Below, one piece after another: positions 36,601-42,847 of a DNA stretch of 64,000 nucleotides (positions within the stretch are counted from its first letter, which is position 1; each line of letters opens with the position of its first letter). The notes beneath the pieces were generated by a model. That model made no database searches. It was not told where the DNA came from and worked only from the letters and a program-made list of their open reading frames with translations. The position numbers and the translations under genes were made by a program. Source of the stretch: Siphonodentalium dalli (taxonomy: Eukaryota > Mollusca > Scaphopoda > Gadilida > Siphonodentaliidae); assembly GCA_032622095.1 (NCBI GenBank), contig CP136061.1, positions 55,565,762-55,629,761 of the forward strand, read 5' to 3'.

Positions 36601-38553
36601 ACCTCACCAGGTGCCTGCTTCGGTTATCAATGACTTTACTAGCATCCAGCACAGTACCTTCCCAAAATTAACTACATATCTATGCAAAGCATTACCTAGA
36701 ATGTACTTATCTATAGAAACCATTATCCAAGATGCAGTTTGTATCAACATCAATTACCCAGAATTCCATGTGTGGCTATGGTGACATCTTGCTCTGTTTC
36801 AGGTTTTAGTGTTGTGTTTCGCTGTGTTTATGGGGAGTTGGGCTCCGTCTCTTAACATCGGCTACTCGCCATCCAGCAGCCATCCAGGGCCGGCTATTCC
36901 CTTTACCAACCCTTACCTCCATTCCATATCTCCCGCCATGGGGCCGGAGGTCGAGAAGGTCAAATGCATGGCCAGCAGTGATACGTATTCTACTCCCAAT
37001 AGTGAGTATTGGAGTGACCACCAAGAACCCAATCCAAGCAGCAGTGATATTAGTATCAACGAACACTTTAACCGTTTCTATTATGTCAATATTTCAGATT
37101 TTAAGAAAATTCATGACCTCGGCATCTACTAAATGTATACACTCTAATAATCACACGATTTTATCTTTTATTCTGGTTCAAATGGTCATGATGAAAAATA
37201 AAATATTAATCGGTATATTTTATTAAAATCTCTCCACCGAACTCCAAAAAATTTGCAATAGCAAACCAACAGAGACTTTCGGAAAAGTGTTTGTTGATAC
37301 TAACGATCCTCCAAGTACAGTAATGCTCTAATTAATCGACTCCTTAACCACAGCCGAATTATGGGTAACTTTTCAGGATTTAGTTGGAAATATGGCTTGT
37401 TGGCATTCATCGGAAAGCTCTCGACGAGAGCTTTCCGATGAATGGCAACAAGCCATATTTCCGACCTAATCCTGAAAAGTTACCCATAATTCTGCTGTGG
37501 TTAAGGAGTCGATTAATTAGAGCATTGCTGTAGTACATGTACTTATGGATGCTATTACACTATATAAACTCAATGGTGCCGAATCGCAATCTTATAAACC
37601 TGAAGCACTTTTATGTAAGTTGGACATAATGTTTGGCACCATTATATTTATACTGTGTAATCATTTCAGGATATGACTATTATTTTTTATAATGATATTT
37701 CAGTGAAGTTATTTAGTTTTATCTATGGTTCAATGGTATCCATTGAAAGTATAGAAATGTGAAATTGAGATAAGCATAATCATAACTCTGTCTCGCATAT
37801 ATAACAGAATACATTGGCCTAACAATATTTACCTTGACCTTGTAAGCCTGTGCATTCTCTTATATATGTGAGGCTCCCTATGGGGAAACTTGCATATAAG
37901 AGAATGCACTGTCATAGAATCTTTAATGCTGCTCTCGCCATGAAAGAGTTTAGTTCACTGCATCTATCATAATGTACCGATGTTTCAAAAACCTGTTTAC
38001 ACCTTGTGAAATTGAAGGATCCAGAATGATGTTTCAAAATTGTTAAATTAACTATCTCAATAAAATTTGATATTGTTTTTCAGATAGCAATCCAGATTAT
38101 CTATATAAAATTCAGTTAGCATTGTCAATATTGTATAGAATTATCATAAATAATGTTTTGCGATATTATTAAATCAGTTTATCTCAACTGTTATTCTTTC
38201 TTTCAGTCAAATCTCGAGTTCTGATGGGCTTCAAGGATGAATACGAGGATGATTTCATGCCAAGCATTCCCGGTGGGTTAGACGGAGGTTACTGCCCCGA
38301 AAACATGGAACCCGATCAACCTAGGAACAGAGTTATGGCACCTGAGAATCCAAGTATCGAAAGTAAGCCAGTCGCTGCTGATGATGTCGAGGATAAACCG
38401 GTTACCTCTGTTACCGTGACGATAACGGGCAGTGCTGAGACGATGAATAAAAGTCTCGAGATGATAGATCAAGATACGATGCACCCGGACATCGCAGTTC
38501 CGGTCGTGGAGAACAGATTCAATGTTAGTGCTGAGATGGAGACCGTTCGTTAA
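6548..38553 (+). CDS. CREB3L1/2: CREB3L1/CREB3L2-type membrane-bound bZIP factor (nine exons)
   Basis: Exons 6548-6643, 21463-21634, 26009-26509, 27608-27825, 33577-33720, 34224-34282, 34997-35144, 36803-37001 and 38207-38553 join in frame to 627 residues. Seen in the sequence: acidic N-terminus with FDDPILND and IQSEHSYSL (about 43-75); IKQE and IKAE SUMO-type sites (K114, K172); Ser run (132-138); LPPTPPSS (264-271); a conserved block ahead of the bZIP (from about 333); basic region 368-390 with [12 protein letters not shown]; zipper L394-F401-L408-L415-L422-L429; membrane segment about 443-463; candidate S1P site RVLM (516-519); lumenal tail with NKS (593) and NVS (618) sequons. Family knowledge: such proteins sit in the ER membrane, move to the Golgi on stress or secretory demand, are cut by S1P and S2P, and the N-terminal part activates secretory genes such as COPII and matrix-export factors. 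Vertebrate CREB3L1 and L2 are reported FBXW7 targets, and LPPTPPSS resembles that type of degron. The paralogue (L1 or L2) cannot be assigned; an invertebrate single-copy pro-orthologue is likely. Confidence 0.95.
7549..7970. repeat. Repeat with GGAATACGG units and inverse GC-rich edges
   Basis: Several direct copies of GGAATACGGAATACC or GGAATACGGCGTACC occur at 7573-7645 and 7838-7930, with AACAGAGGG linkers. The edges are inverse: GAGGCCCCCCACCCC on the left and GGGGTGGGGGCCTC on the right. A family-J fragment (about 7680-7805, with TACATTGGAATAGTCTATTATTC split by small changes) sits between. It probably is a degraded foldback element with a nested insertion. Confidence 0.5.
8213..8362. 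repeat. CATTAC-rich low-complexity stretch
   Basis: Repeated, irregular CATTAC, CATTACTT and AATGCATTA words in about 150 bp. Most likely a degraded transposon end or simple repeat; no function can be read from it. Confidence 0.4.
9591..10055. repeat. Family C foldback element, about 465 bp
   Basis: About 50-bp terminal inverted repeats, almost perfect: TATGTGACCCGCCATATCAA on the left and its inverse on the right, followed inward by a GTCGGGATTTTTTTTACCC block. Everything between 9639 and 10007 is the shared palindromic module described separately. No transposase is visible. Confidence 0.8.
9639..10007. repeat. Shared palindromic module M inside the family C element
   Basis: Starts CCCTGTGCCAATGC and ends GCATTGGCACAGGG. 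Two hairpins (stems TTCTCTTATATATGCGAG with its inverse, loops around CGACCATAGGTCG) flank a T-rich spacer. The same module, with the same edges, appears in families D and E and in a modified form in B. Confidence 0.8.
10071..10205. repeat. Family A element (pogo/Tigger-like MITE), short form
   Basis: Starts CAGTAATGCTCTAAATAATT and ends with the inverse (GGGCATTACTG), with TA on both sides. This copy lacks the central CCATTCATCGGAAAGCTC part of the longer copies. TA target sites and CAGT ends fit the Tc1/mariner-pogo group; that assignment is by termini only. Confidence 0.85.
11124..11190. repeat. Isolated near-perfect 67-bp hairpin
   Basis: CTACCGCTCTATCCTGAGTA is followed by the inverse sequence after a loop near CATGTAACATG. 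The arms are about 31 bp with a single mismatch. It is too perfectly paired for a typical animal miRNA precursor and may be a remnant or minimal foldback element, but RNA function cannot be excluded. Confidence 0.7.
11992..12099. repeat. Family A half element
   Basis: Only the right arm is present, from GAGAGCTTTCCGATGAATGG to GGAGCATTACTG followed by TA. The left arm is missing, as expected after deletion of one arm of a palindrome. Confidence 0.8.
12194..12570. repeat. Family F element (hAT-like), long form
   Basis: Left block TTTGCAGAATGAGGTCCCCA with GAGGGTGAAAT, an inverse block ending GGACCTCATTCTG, a middle with TTTCTCTATATCCCCAGATT, and a right block GTTCACCCTCCGGCGACCTC-like. The ends are eroded. 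A poly-C run precedes it at 12117-12134. Confidence 0.65.
13047..13210. repeat. Family I fragment
   Basis: Begins AAAGGCCCACTTAATTTTCG and contains CATTTGAAAGAGGAAGCTCC, the same as the left part of the full family-I element at 61546-62011. The right end is replaced by the next repeat. Confidence 0.7.
13215..13950. repeat. Interspersed repeat with CCGATCTCCGATGGAGAT start and duplicated interior
   Basis: Starts with a palindrome (CCCCCGATCTCCGATGGAGA then TTTGGGGG), runs into a CCGT/CCTT microsatellite, then two diverged copies of a unit starting CGAACRTTTCAACTCATAAC and ending TTACRCCCCTTTTT at about 13351-13510 and 13525-13680. Repeats of this style are common in mollusc genomes as I recall, but I cannot confirm this here. 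Confidence 0.6.
13271..13350. repeat. CCGT/CCTT microsatellite
   Basis: About 80 bp of CCGTCCGTCCTTCCGT units. All frames are open on both strands, which yields spurious PSVRPS and DGRTEGR peptides. Confidence 0.9.
14787..15000. repeat. Family A element, full length
   Basis: CAGTAATGCCCTAAATAATC to GATTATTTAGGGCATTACTG, flanked by TA, arms about 100 bp meeting at TCACTGAGAG. Intron 1 of the CREB3L gene. Confidence 0.9.
17296..17566. repeat. Family J element
   Basis: Left end TTAGCCCTTCTATACTAAAT, core TACATTGGAATGGTCTATTA, right part with CACTACACGTCAATGAGTAT and TAGAAAGGGTTA. TTAA-type family. Confidence 0.6.
17579..17791. repeat. Family A element, full length
   Basis: CAGTAATGCTCTAATTAATC to the inverse GAGCATTACTG, TA on both sides, arms joined at CTCGGGGAGAG. 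It lies directly beside a family-J element. Confidence 0.9.
17900..18064. repeat. Family J right part, abutting family B
   Basis: Carries CCTGAACATCCCTCCTGATG and AATAATAGACCATTCCAGTG and ends AATAAAGGGTTTTAA. The final TTAA (18061-18064) is also the first TTAA of the next element. Confidence 0.6.
18061..18466. repeat. Family B double element (TTAA type)
   Basis: Starts TTAACCTTTCCATGACTGGA and ends CAGTCATAGAAGGGTTAA. It holds three copies of the GCATTCTCTTATATATG hairpin sequence and, in the centre, a TAATGCTGCACCAGTGTAG block facing its own inverse. This looks like two head-to-head B units, or a B unit rearranged by the palindrome. Confidence 0.8.
18485..18634. repeat. Family F MITE (hAT-like) with exact 8-bp duplication
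   Basis: A 150-bp foldback with ends CAAGCCTTGAAATAGGG and CCCTATTTCAAGGCTTG, flanked on both sides by TGAGGGGG (18477-18484 and 18635-18642). An 8-bp target duplication is the mark of hAT transposons. This is the cleanest copy of the family in the window. Confidence 0.9.
18865..19071. repeat. Family A element, full length
   Basis: CAGTAATGCCCTAAATAATC to GAGCATTACTG, TA-flanked. A small deletion is present in the left arm (TTTCAGTCGG instead of TTTCAGGATTTAGTCGG). Confidence 0.9.
19358..19662. repeat. Intronic minisatellite, 8 units, each with CACGTG or a variant
   Basis: Units start GGAACCC at 19358, 19396, 19425, 19463, 19503, 19543, 19583 and 19623 (periods 38, 29, 38, 40, 40, 40, 40). 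The last four are nearly identical. Most units contain CACGGTG followed by GGAATCACGTGG, so they have an E-box and one or two CCACG-type half-sites. All three frames are open through it by chance of unit length; it is not a protein gene. It lies in intron 1 about 1.8 kb before exon 2. Confidence 0.9.
19665..21462. other. Intron 1 remainder, nothing recognised
   Basis: AT-rich intronic DNA up to exon 2. I see no element of the families named in this window and no conserved coding block. Confidence 0.5.
21463..21634 (+). CDS. CREB3L1/2: CREB3L coding exon 2 (residues 33-90)
   Basis: Preceded by TTTTATTTTCAG and followed by GTGAAT; phase 0 to phase 1. Encodes [12 protein letters not shown] and [12 protein letters not shown], which match the conserved acidic activation motifs of CREB3L1 and L2 (in human the same order, FDDP or NDPF then IQAEHSYSL). 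A family-F transposon begins 28 bp after the donor; reading through the intron adds a spurious tail. Confidence 0.93.
21663..22132. repeat. Family F element, long form, next to exon 2 donor
   Basis: Starts CAAGCCTCAATATATGCTGC, contains two diverged GAGGTYCCCAGA/GGGGACCTCATTC foldbacks at both ends and a T/A-rich middle with AACTTTCTAAAGAAGTTTCT. The right end is eroded. Intron 2. Confidence 0.75.
22405..23224. repeat. Family F element, long form, with a nested element
   Basis: Left end CAAGCTTTGAAATAGTTTGT, right end ACAGACACATTATTTCAAGG. The unit is split by a GC-rich foldback (22559-22947). Without the insert it is about 430 bp, as in the other long copies. Confidence 0.75.
22559..22947. 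repeat. Family G: GC-rich foldback made of TACCGCGGTA words
   Basis: Ends are inverse: TACCGCTATTCTCAAAGTAA and, on the right, TTACTTTAAGTATAGCGGTA. The interior has many short palindromes of the form TACCGCGGTAT and GGTGATACC, and two copies of GCGGGCACCGCATTAATTTT-like sequence. Base composition is unlike all neighbours. Single copy in this window. Confidence 0.75.
23249..23581. repeat. Family D element (TTAA type) with part of module M
   Basis: TTAACCCTTTCAGTGCTATG to GGCACTGAAAGGGTTAA. After CGACCCATATA it has the left hairpin arm of module M (CCCTGTGCCAATGC to GCGAGTCGACCAT), then sequence shared with the copy at 44720 (GGGCATCAAAATTATTACTA) and the right block AGGGCCGATAAGATCGGCCC. One module arm is lost. 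Confidence 0.85.
23761..24004. repeat. Family J element
   Basis: Left TATAACCTTTCTCTATTAAATG, core GAATGGTCTATTATTCATATG, right CAATGAGTATTTAGTAAAGA ending TTAA. Intron 2. Confidence 0.6.
25679..25891. repeat. Family A element, full length
   Basis: CAGTAATGCTCTAATTAATC to GAGCATTACTG inside a TATATA run that supplies the TA target. Arms meet at CTCGCCAAGAG. Confidence 0.9.
26009..26509 (+). CDS. CREB3L1/2: CREB3L coding exon 3 (residues 90-257)
   Basis: Acceptor GCTTTCAG, donor GTAAGT; phase 1 to phase 1. Encodes [10 protein letters not shown] and [10 protein letters not shown] (two SUMO-type or conserved IKxE blocks), a Ser run, and then an unusual three-fold repeat: [16 protein letters not shown] (177), [16 protein letters not shown] (213) and [10 protein letters not shown] (247). 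In human CREB3L1 and L2 the distance from the IKxEP block to the LPPTPPSS block is only about 20 residues; here it is about 90. The exon is free of transposon sequence. Confidence 0.93.
26960..27080. repeat. Family B fragment
   Basis: Middle part of a B element: the right arm of one hairpin (GCATATATAAGAGAATATAT), the linker GGCCTAATGATATTTACCTT, and most of the second hairpin up to GGCTCCCTATGGGA. Both ends are missing. Confidence 0.7.
27241..27553. repeat. Family F element just before exon 4
   Basis: Starts CAAGCCCGCAAATAGTGTGT and ends ACACTATTTTCAGGCTTG. An internal deletion after GATGCTATACCC removes one arm. It ends 54 bp upstream of exon 4, so the branch point of intron 3 may lie in or next to it. 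Confidence 0.8.
27608..27825 (+). CDS. CREB3L1/2: CREB3L coding exon 4 (residues 257-329)
   Basis: Acceptor CATTACAG, donor GTAAGT; phase 1 to phase 0. Encodes [20 protein letters not shown] and a Ser/Pro-rich stretch. The same LPPTPPSS-Gly/Ser-Asp pattern is conserved in vertebrate CREB3L1 and L2 and fits a Thr/Ser phospho-degron of the FBXW7 type; the degron role is inferred from the family. Confidence 0.93.
27840..28120. repeat. Degenerate CACCTCAATAATTCTGTAA tandem repeat
   Basis: Several irregular copies of a block like TGCACCTCAATAATTCTGTA, spaced about 30-50 bases, start directly after exon 4. Pyrimidine-rich and diverged. Confidence 0.5.
29155..29321. repeat. Family A element, medium form
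   Basis: CAGTAATGCCCTAAGTAATC to GAGCATTACTG. The centre is shortened so that GGCTTGTTGCCATATTTCC joins the arms. The right TA has changed to AA. Confidence 0.85.
29649..29769. repeat. Family E left end fragment
   Basis: TTAACCCTTTACCCAACAAA, a doubled CCGGCCAAAA block, and CAATAAAACCATACAAATAT up to GGAACCGGTTCATTG. It matches the left 125 bp of the full element at 55004-55402; the rest is absent. A family-J fragment follows at about 29790-29960. Confidence 0.75.
30216..30427. repeat. Family A element, full length
   Basis: CAGTAATGCCCTAAGTAATC to GATTACTTAGGGCATTACTG, TA-flanked. Intron 4. Confidence 0.9.
30494..30710. repeat. Family B element with shortened left end
   Basis: Starts TTAACCCTGCGCTGGTGCAG, two hairpins, then GGGTTTTCGCAAGATTTTAG and a weak right end GGAAAGGTCAA in place of GGAAGGGTTAA. 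The TCATGACGGGAG part of the left end is deleted. Confidence 0.8.
30711..32918. other. Intron 4 interior, nothing recognised
   Basis: AT-rich, no copies of the named repeat families and no convincing ORF or RNA gene. The open frame at 31388-31582 on the minus strand has no recognisable content. Confidence 0.5.
32919..33178. repeat. Family B element
   Basis: Left end ACCCTTCCATATATGGAGCT, two hairpins, linker GGCCTAACAATGTATACCTT, right end CAGCTCCCATCATGAAAGGG then TTAA. Orientation is opposite to the copy at 52026. Confidence 0.85.
33233..33444. repeat. Family A element, full length
   Basis: CAGTAATGCCCTAAATAATC to GATTATTTAGGGCATTACTG with TA flanks; lies 132 bp before exon 5. Confidence 0.9.
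33577..33720 (+). CDS. CREB3L1/2: CREB3L coding exon 5 (residues 330-377)
   Basis: Acceptor CTTTTGCAG, donor GTAAAT; phase 0 at both ends. Encodes the highly conserved block ahead of the bZIP ([19 protein letters not shown], then LPLTKQEEK) and the first part of the basic region [10 protein letters not shown]. This block is nearly identical to vertebrate CREB3L1 and L2 and is the strongest single piece of evidence for the family. Confidence 0.97.
33866..34097. repeat. Family B element
   Basis: TTAACCCTTCCATGAAACCC, two hairpins (the first with a damaged right arm), then CTGCACCAGCGCAGCTCTCA and AAAAGGGTTAT. Intron 5. Confidence 0.85.
34224..34282 (+). CDS. CREB3L1/2: CREB3L coding exon 6 (residues 378-397)
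   Basis: A 59-bp exon with acceptor TTTCACAG and donor GTAAGA; phase 0 to phase 2. Encodes [19 protein letters not shown], the DNA-contacting half of the basic region with the invariant Ser-Ala-Gln-Glu-Ser-Arg-Arg-Lys pattern, and the first zipper leucine L394. Confidence 0.97.
34454..34540. repeat. Two-copy tandem repeat of about 44 bp
   Basis: TTTGTGAATTATAAATTACC plus ATAGTTTTGAGATGGATTTT and GTCC occurs twice in a row, almost identical, so it is recent. Intron 6. A family-J fragment lies just before it at about 34311-34420. Confidence 0.8.
34782..34944. repeat. Family B element, internally deleted, before exon 7
   Basis: ATAACCCTTTCATGATGGGA to CCAGTCATGGAACGGTTAA. Both hairpins are mostly gone, leaving the terminal blocks and GTAAATATTGTTAGGCC. 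It ends 52 bp before exon 7, so the intron 6 branch point region abuts it. Confidence 0.8.
34997..35144 (+). CDS. CREB3L1/2: CREB3L coding exon 7 (residues 397-446)
   Basis: Acceptor TATTTTTAG, donor GTGAGT; phase 2 to phase 0. Encodes the leucine zipper with heptad positions F401, L408, L415, L422 and L429 and an Asn/Gln-rich core ([15 protein letters not shown]), then the linker into the membrane segment (SVLM at the end). Confidence 0.96.
35504..35716. repeat. Family D short form, near-perfect 213-bp palindrome
   Basis: TTAACCCTTTCAGTGCCAAG to CTTGGCACTGAAAGGGTTAA. Both arms have the CCGATTTTTGTATCAACCCAT block. Where longer D copies have module M after CCCATATA, this copy has a simple TTATTGATTATAATAATGTG stem and a TTAGAGCTCTTAGAGCTC loop. 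Confidence 0.9.
35930..36142. repeat. Family A element, full length
   Basis: CAGTAATGCCCTAAATAATT to GATTACTTAGGGCATTACTG, TA-flanked. Intron 7. Confidence 0.9.
36803..37001 (+). CDS. CREB3L1/2: CREB3L coding exon 8 (residues 447-513), membrane segment
   Basis: Acceptor CTCTGTTTCAG, donor GTGAGT; phase 0 to phase 1. Together with the end of exon 7 it encodes a hydrophobic segment ([13 protein letters not shown]) that matches the vertebrate CREB3L membrane helix, then a Pro/Ser-rich lumenal stretch. The frame stays open past the donor to a stop at 37130-37132, so retention of intron 8 would give a short alternative tail. Confidence 0.93.
37318..37530. repeat. Family A element, full length
   Basis: CAGTAATGCTCTAATTAATC to GAGCATTGCTG, TA-flanked. 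Intron 8. Confidence 0.9.
37795..37953. repeat. Family B fragment
   Basis: Right arm of the first hairpin, linker GGCCTAACAATATTTACCTT, second hairpin, and a damaged right end TTTAATGCTGCTCTCGCCAT. Left end missing. Intron 8. Confidence 0.75.
38207..38553 (+). CDS. CREB3L1/2: CREB3L coding exon 9 (residues 513-627) and stop
   Basis: Acceptor TTTCTTTCAG; phase 1 to TAA at 38551-38553. Begins [15 protein letters not shown], which lines up with the S1P-site region of vertebrate CREB3L1 and L2 (SR-x-LL followed by a short acidic stretch). The tail is lumenal in the family and has N-glycosylation sequons at N593 and N618. The S1P motif here is R-V-L-M, with Met at the last position instead of the usual Leu. 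Confidence 0.9.
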
Positions 38554-40178
38554 ATAGGCTGGTTCCTGATGTTATGACGAAGAGACTGAAATAAATAGAC
38601 TGGTCGCTTGTCGTGTGACATTCCGCTGGGGTTGGTCGTGTGAATGAGATTGGCGTAAGCTGCTTTATCGCGTCGGCTGTTATTTAGTGCTATAAATATA
38701 TCAGGTTCATTCGGTATGAAACAACCTACAAACTGTTGTCTGGACCACAACAAAGACGTCATTCAAATTATGCTGCCATATCATTATAACACACCATTTA
38801 TGAATATACATAGGGTCCTATCATTGTCATTGAAAACCTCATAAATATTCAGTTGACTTTGCACAGAATATTTTCACCAAAATTTCTTGTGGAAGTTGAT
38901 GTTAATTTTATTTTCTATAAAGTCGTTCGGCAAGATATGAAATGATAAGGGCATATGACAAAATTATTTTCTGTATGAGTTGTTACAAATGGGTTCTGTG
39001 AACTTTTTTTGGTGAACTAAGTGCAAATGGGTTAATGATGGAATGTATGTGAATTCTGAACAAGGGTTAAATATTATTATTGAAAAGGTGTGTGTCTAGT
39101 TTTAGTGAGGGATATTTTCTTGGTATTGAAAATGAGTCAATGTGAAAGAATCAATATTTTTATATTCCAGTTTAGAGCTAGGATATCATATATTTAATGC
39201 CATGGTACATCCCCTAGTTGAAAGCAGTAGTGTCATAGTATTATCATAGACTAAAAACTGTTCATAGATATTTATGCAAAGATAGTTTGAACCAAATATT
39301 TTTTTTTTTTAGCTGCAGTGCAGTATCTAGTTGACAGTCATCGAAAATCTGGCCATTTCTTTCTAAGAATCGTAATCGTGTACAGACAGTTTTGACTAAC
39401 TTATTTATTTTCTCCCTTAATAACATAATTTATTACTATTTATCAGATTTATTATTAATTAGACTAACCTAGTAATATTATTATATTCAGGTAACTTAAC
39501 GAGGTAGACTTTAATGAGATTCAGCTGTGGAATAGCTGGTTATAACCTTGGCTTGAATAACTTCCAACTTTTCTTTATTAAAATTTCAACTCTTCAATCG
39601 GGCTAGCTTAGCTAGTTGTTGCTAGCTTAGTTAGTTCCAGTAGAGCATGTTCACCTGCTAGTTATTTAAACCTCACATCTCTATATATGTTGTCATGTTT
39701 AAATTTTTGGGGGAATTTCATATTTTTCTGTGGATTTTTACTTGTAAATATATATTACGATTCTATATTTGGTGCATCACGTCTGCAAGCGGCAGGCAGG
39801 AGTTGCTGCAATTGTTAAATGTGTAATTGACTGCTGAGATTTATATAGTAGAGGTCTTCTGCAAAATGTTATTTTTCAAGGTAATGTGTTGGATACACCA
39901 TTAAACAAATTCAGGATATAATGACTTGCTCTTAAATTTGACCAGTAATTTTATATTCGCGTGAGGATATTGAAGAGTATTTTCATGATATTAAAATCAA
40001 CTTCAATAAATAGTCTCTACCTCATCCAAACAAACATCTTACATGAGCAGTATTCTGTATTTATTACACATCCAGAATTTAGTTTTCCTTGACAGCCCGT
40101 ACCATTACATATCTCTTTATTAGTTTGTGCATTCTGCTATTCTAATATGCCTGTGGATTTGACCAAAGTCAACCAATA

Positions 40179-40337
40179 CAGTAATGCCCTAATTAATCGA
40201 CCCCTTAACCACAGCCGAATTATGGGTAACTTTTCAGGATTTAGTCGGAAATATGGCTTGTTGCCATTCATCGGAAAGCTCTCGGGTTACCCATAATTCT
40301 GATGGGGTTAAGGGGTCAATTAATTAGGGCATTACTG
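40179..40337. repeat. Family A element with a deleted right arm
   Basis: Full left arm from CAGTAATGCCCTAATTAATC to GGAAAGCTCTCGG, joined to the last part of the right arm (GTTACCCATAATTCTGATGG to GGGCATTACTG). TA flanks are intact. Confidence 0.88.
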
Positions 40338-41599
40338 TATTTCAGAGCATTGGTTCAGCAACTGATAACATATTTTGCAGAAGATCTCTATGAATATGGG
40401 TGTACATAACTGTATAGTTATCAGCAGAGTTACGATATCTCATATTTTATATTTGTTATTAAGTGCATTTTATTTGTTACTGTGATATGTTTTTGTTGGG
40501 TGACAGTTCTTCGTGAATTTGAACATCTCTGTTCATCGAAGATTCATTCAGGGTTCCAAATTTCCTCGTACACTAAGTCTCAACATTTTACATGTGTATG
40601 AACTACAGGTTGCATGCACATGCTAACAAGCTTATTAAGCACTCTGTCATCTGGAAGAAACTGAATTATAATTTTTTCTAGATGATCATGTTGAATAATT
40701 TAGAAGGTTGGAAGCTGGAATATTTTAGAAAAAAATATACTCTCAAAAAACTATTTTTTCGAGAAAAATCATCACAAGTGAAATGGAAATTGGGCAGTTA
40801 GTTATCAGGAACCTTGAATGTACCTTCAATGTGCTCATTGTTCATTGTGAACTTTACCCTTAAGGTCAAGTAACAACATACATCAGGCAACAGGAGTCCT
40901 TCCAGGATTTTACGTGTAAACAAAGCACTCAGTGTTGTTTTTGGACTTATTTTGTTGATGACAATGTGCGTTTCGTGCATGAATTGAATGTTAGCCGTTT
41001 TTGTTACATTCTTTTCTTAATAGTTAGATATTCTTTTATTTTGCATGCACTATGCACAGCCATAATGCTTTAAAAAGTTATTTGCAAAAAAAATCTAGAA
41101 ATGATGAAACTGTTTCGAAAATTTTATGAAATTATTTACAGATTCTACAAAATATCTGATATGATAAATTGCTCTTGCATATTTATGGATCTCTTTAGAT
41201 AATGTTTTATGTGGAAAACAGAACTGAAAATGCAGAACATTTTACTCAATACTGATTAAATAGTATAAAACATTGCTGTTCTGATTTTATCCTTAGATTT
41301 ACTGAGAAAAAAACAGACAGAATTTGATACTTCTTTTTTTAAAAGCTTTGTTCCCCAATTCAGTATGATGCTAATTTTTGCTATCATCAACACACATTTG
41401 TAAAATCCATAAATCATATAATTTTGCCTCAACGTATACACATTATGTCTCCAGTCTACTGATATTGATGTGCGAGGTTGATCTAGAACAACCCATCATT
41501 AATATTCACTAACAGGGACCATCCTAGAGAGGAGTCATTTCCCCATATTCATTTATCGGCAACTGGACTAATAATATGCAAAGATAAGATGAATTTTAT

Positions 41600-41752
41600 T
41601 TAATCCTTTCTATACTAAATACTCATTCTGGACATTCTATTATCTGTCATCTGCTTTTATTTCCTGAACATTCCTACAGATGAATAATGGACCCTTCTAA
41701 TGTATACTTTTATAACTGAGTGGGAGAATCCATTTAGTAAAGAAAGGGTTAA
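41600..41752. repeat. Family J element, intact ends
   Basis: TTAATCCTTTCTATACTAAA on the left and TTTAGTAAAGAAAGGGTTAA on the right are inverse to each other, with TTAA at both edges. Core GAATAATGGACCCTTCTAAT. The clearest short copy of this family. Confidence 0.75.
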
Positions 41753-41861
41753 CGTCAGATAAAAAAAAACATGTTATACTACACAATTCTGAAGAGTTTT
41801 TAACCTATTAAAATGGCAGAGAAAAGTCACATAAAAGAGAGAGCGAAGTGATACATTCCAA

Positions 41862-41932
41862 TTAATATCCCCATTGTCTCCCTTTATTATCCCCAATGTC
41901 TCTCCTTAATATCCCCAATGTCTCCCTTTAGG
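41862..41932. repeat. AATATCCCCAATGTCTCCCTTT short tandem repeat
   Basis: Three diverged copies of a 22-25-bp unit in a row. Confidence 0.6.
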
Positions 41933-42847
41933 CTGGTTCCTGTTCATTTATATATATTCACAAGTTCCTTTTTTTTATTATTATTTGCTCTCATACCCCA
42001 CATCTCAGTTCACCAGAGTTATCAATCTTACAACATCCCAGTTCATTCATGTCAGCTTTTTGTCTCCGATCATTTTCTTTTTTGAAGCATTATATAGAGG
42101 CATCATTGGAGCTAGTCATTTTATGTATATATATTTTTGTAAAAAAAGAAGAGAAAACATGATTAAAAACAGAAAAATAGCCATAGACAAAGGTTGTGGG
42201 TTTATTTACAGTAGAACATCTGGTACATGGCTGACAGTCAACTGGTATCTTATTTTGGGAATCGGATGAAAGTTTGCTGAAGAGACTGGATTTTGTTTTA
42301 AGTTTTGAAGATGAAATTACAGAATAAGTGAAATGAAAATTCGTACTGAAATATGAGAACTTTCACTAGTCATATGAATATGGTGTTTGCCACTGAATCT
42401 AATTAACTATGTACTTTTCACGATATTCTGAAAGTCTGACCCATTCCTGCTTGTTCTGGTGAAAATTTCCGATTTATCAGAGCGGCTGAGCAAAATTGGC
42501 TGGGTTTATTTACTCTTAAAATAAAAGATCTTTTCAATCTAGAAATCCCCATGGGTTTTTAGTCGAGTAGTCAGTTTTAGTGGTTTTACACTGACAAATC
42601 GGTTCCCATTCCTGAGTAGATGATATCGGTTTGACGTCAGCAAATTATAATATTACCTCTTCGTTCTTGTAAACAAATAACTAAAAAAAGAAGCCTCTTG
42701 GCATGTTGTATGCAGCGATTTGCCATTGTTAAGCTTTAAACAATGTCTGAGTCTCCAAATTCTTATTAATTAATAAAGCTTTCTTTTTGATGTAAAACTC
42801 TACATATGTCCTTTCCGAAATAATTACTTGTCAGTGATTTTGTGAAA

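Noticed and set aside
38590-38595. AATAAA as the definite poly(A) signal of the CREB3L gene
   Set aside because: It is only 37 bases after the stop and has no strong downstream element; several later AATAAA sites exist, so the end cannot be fixed from sequence.
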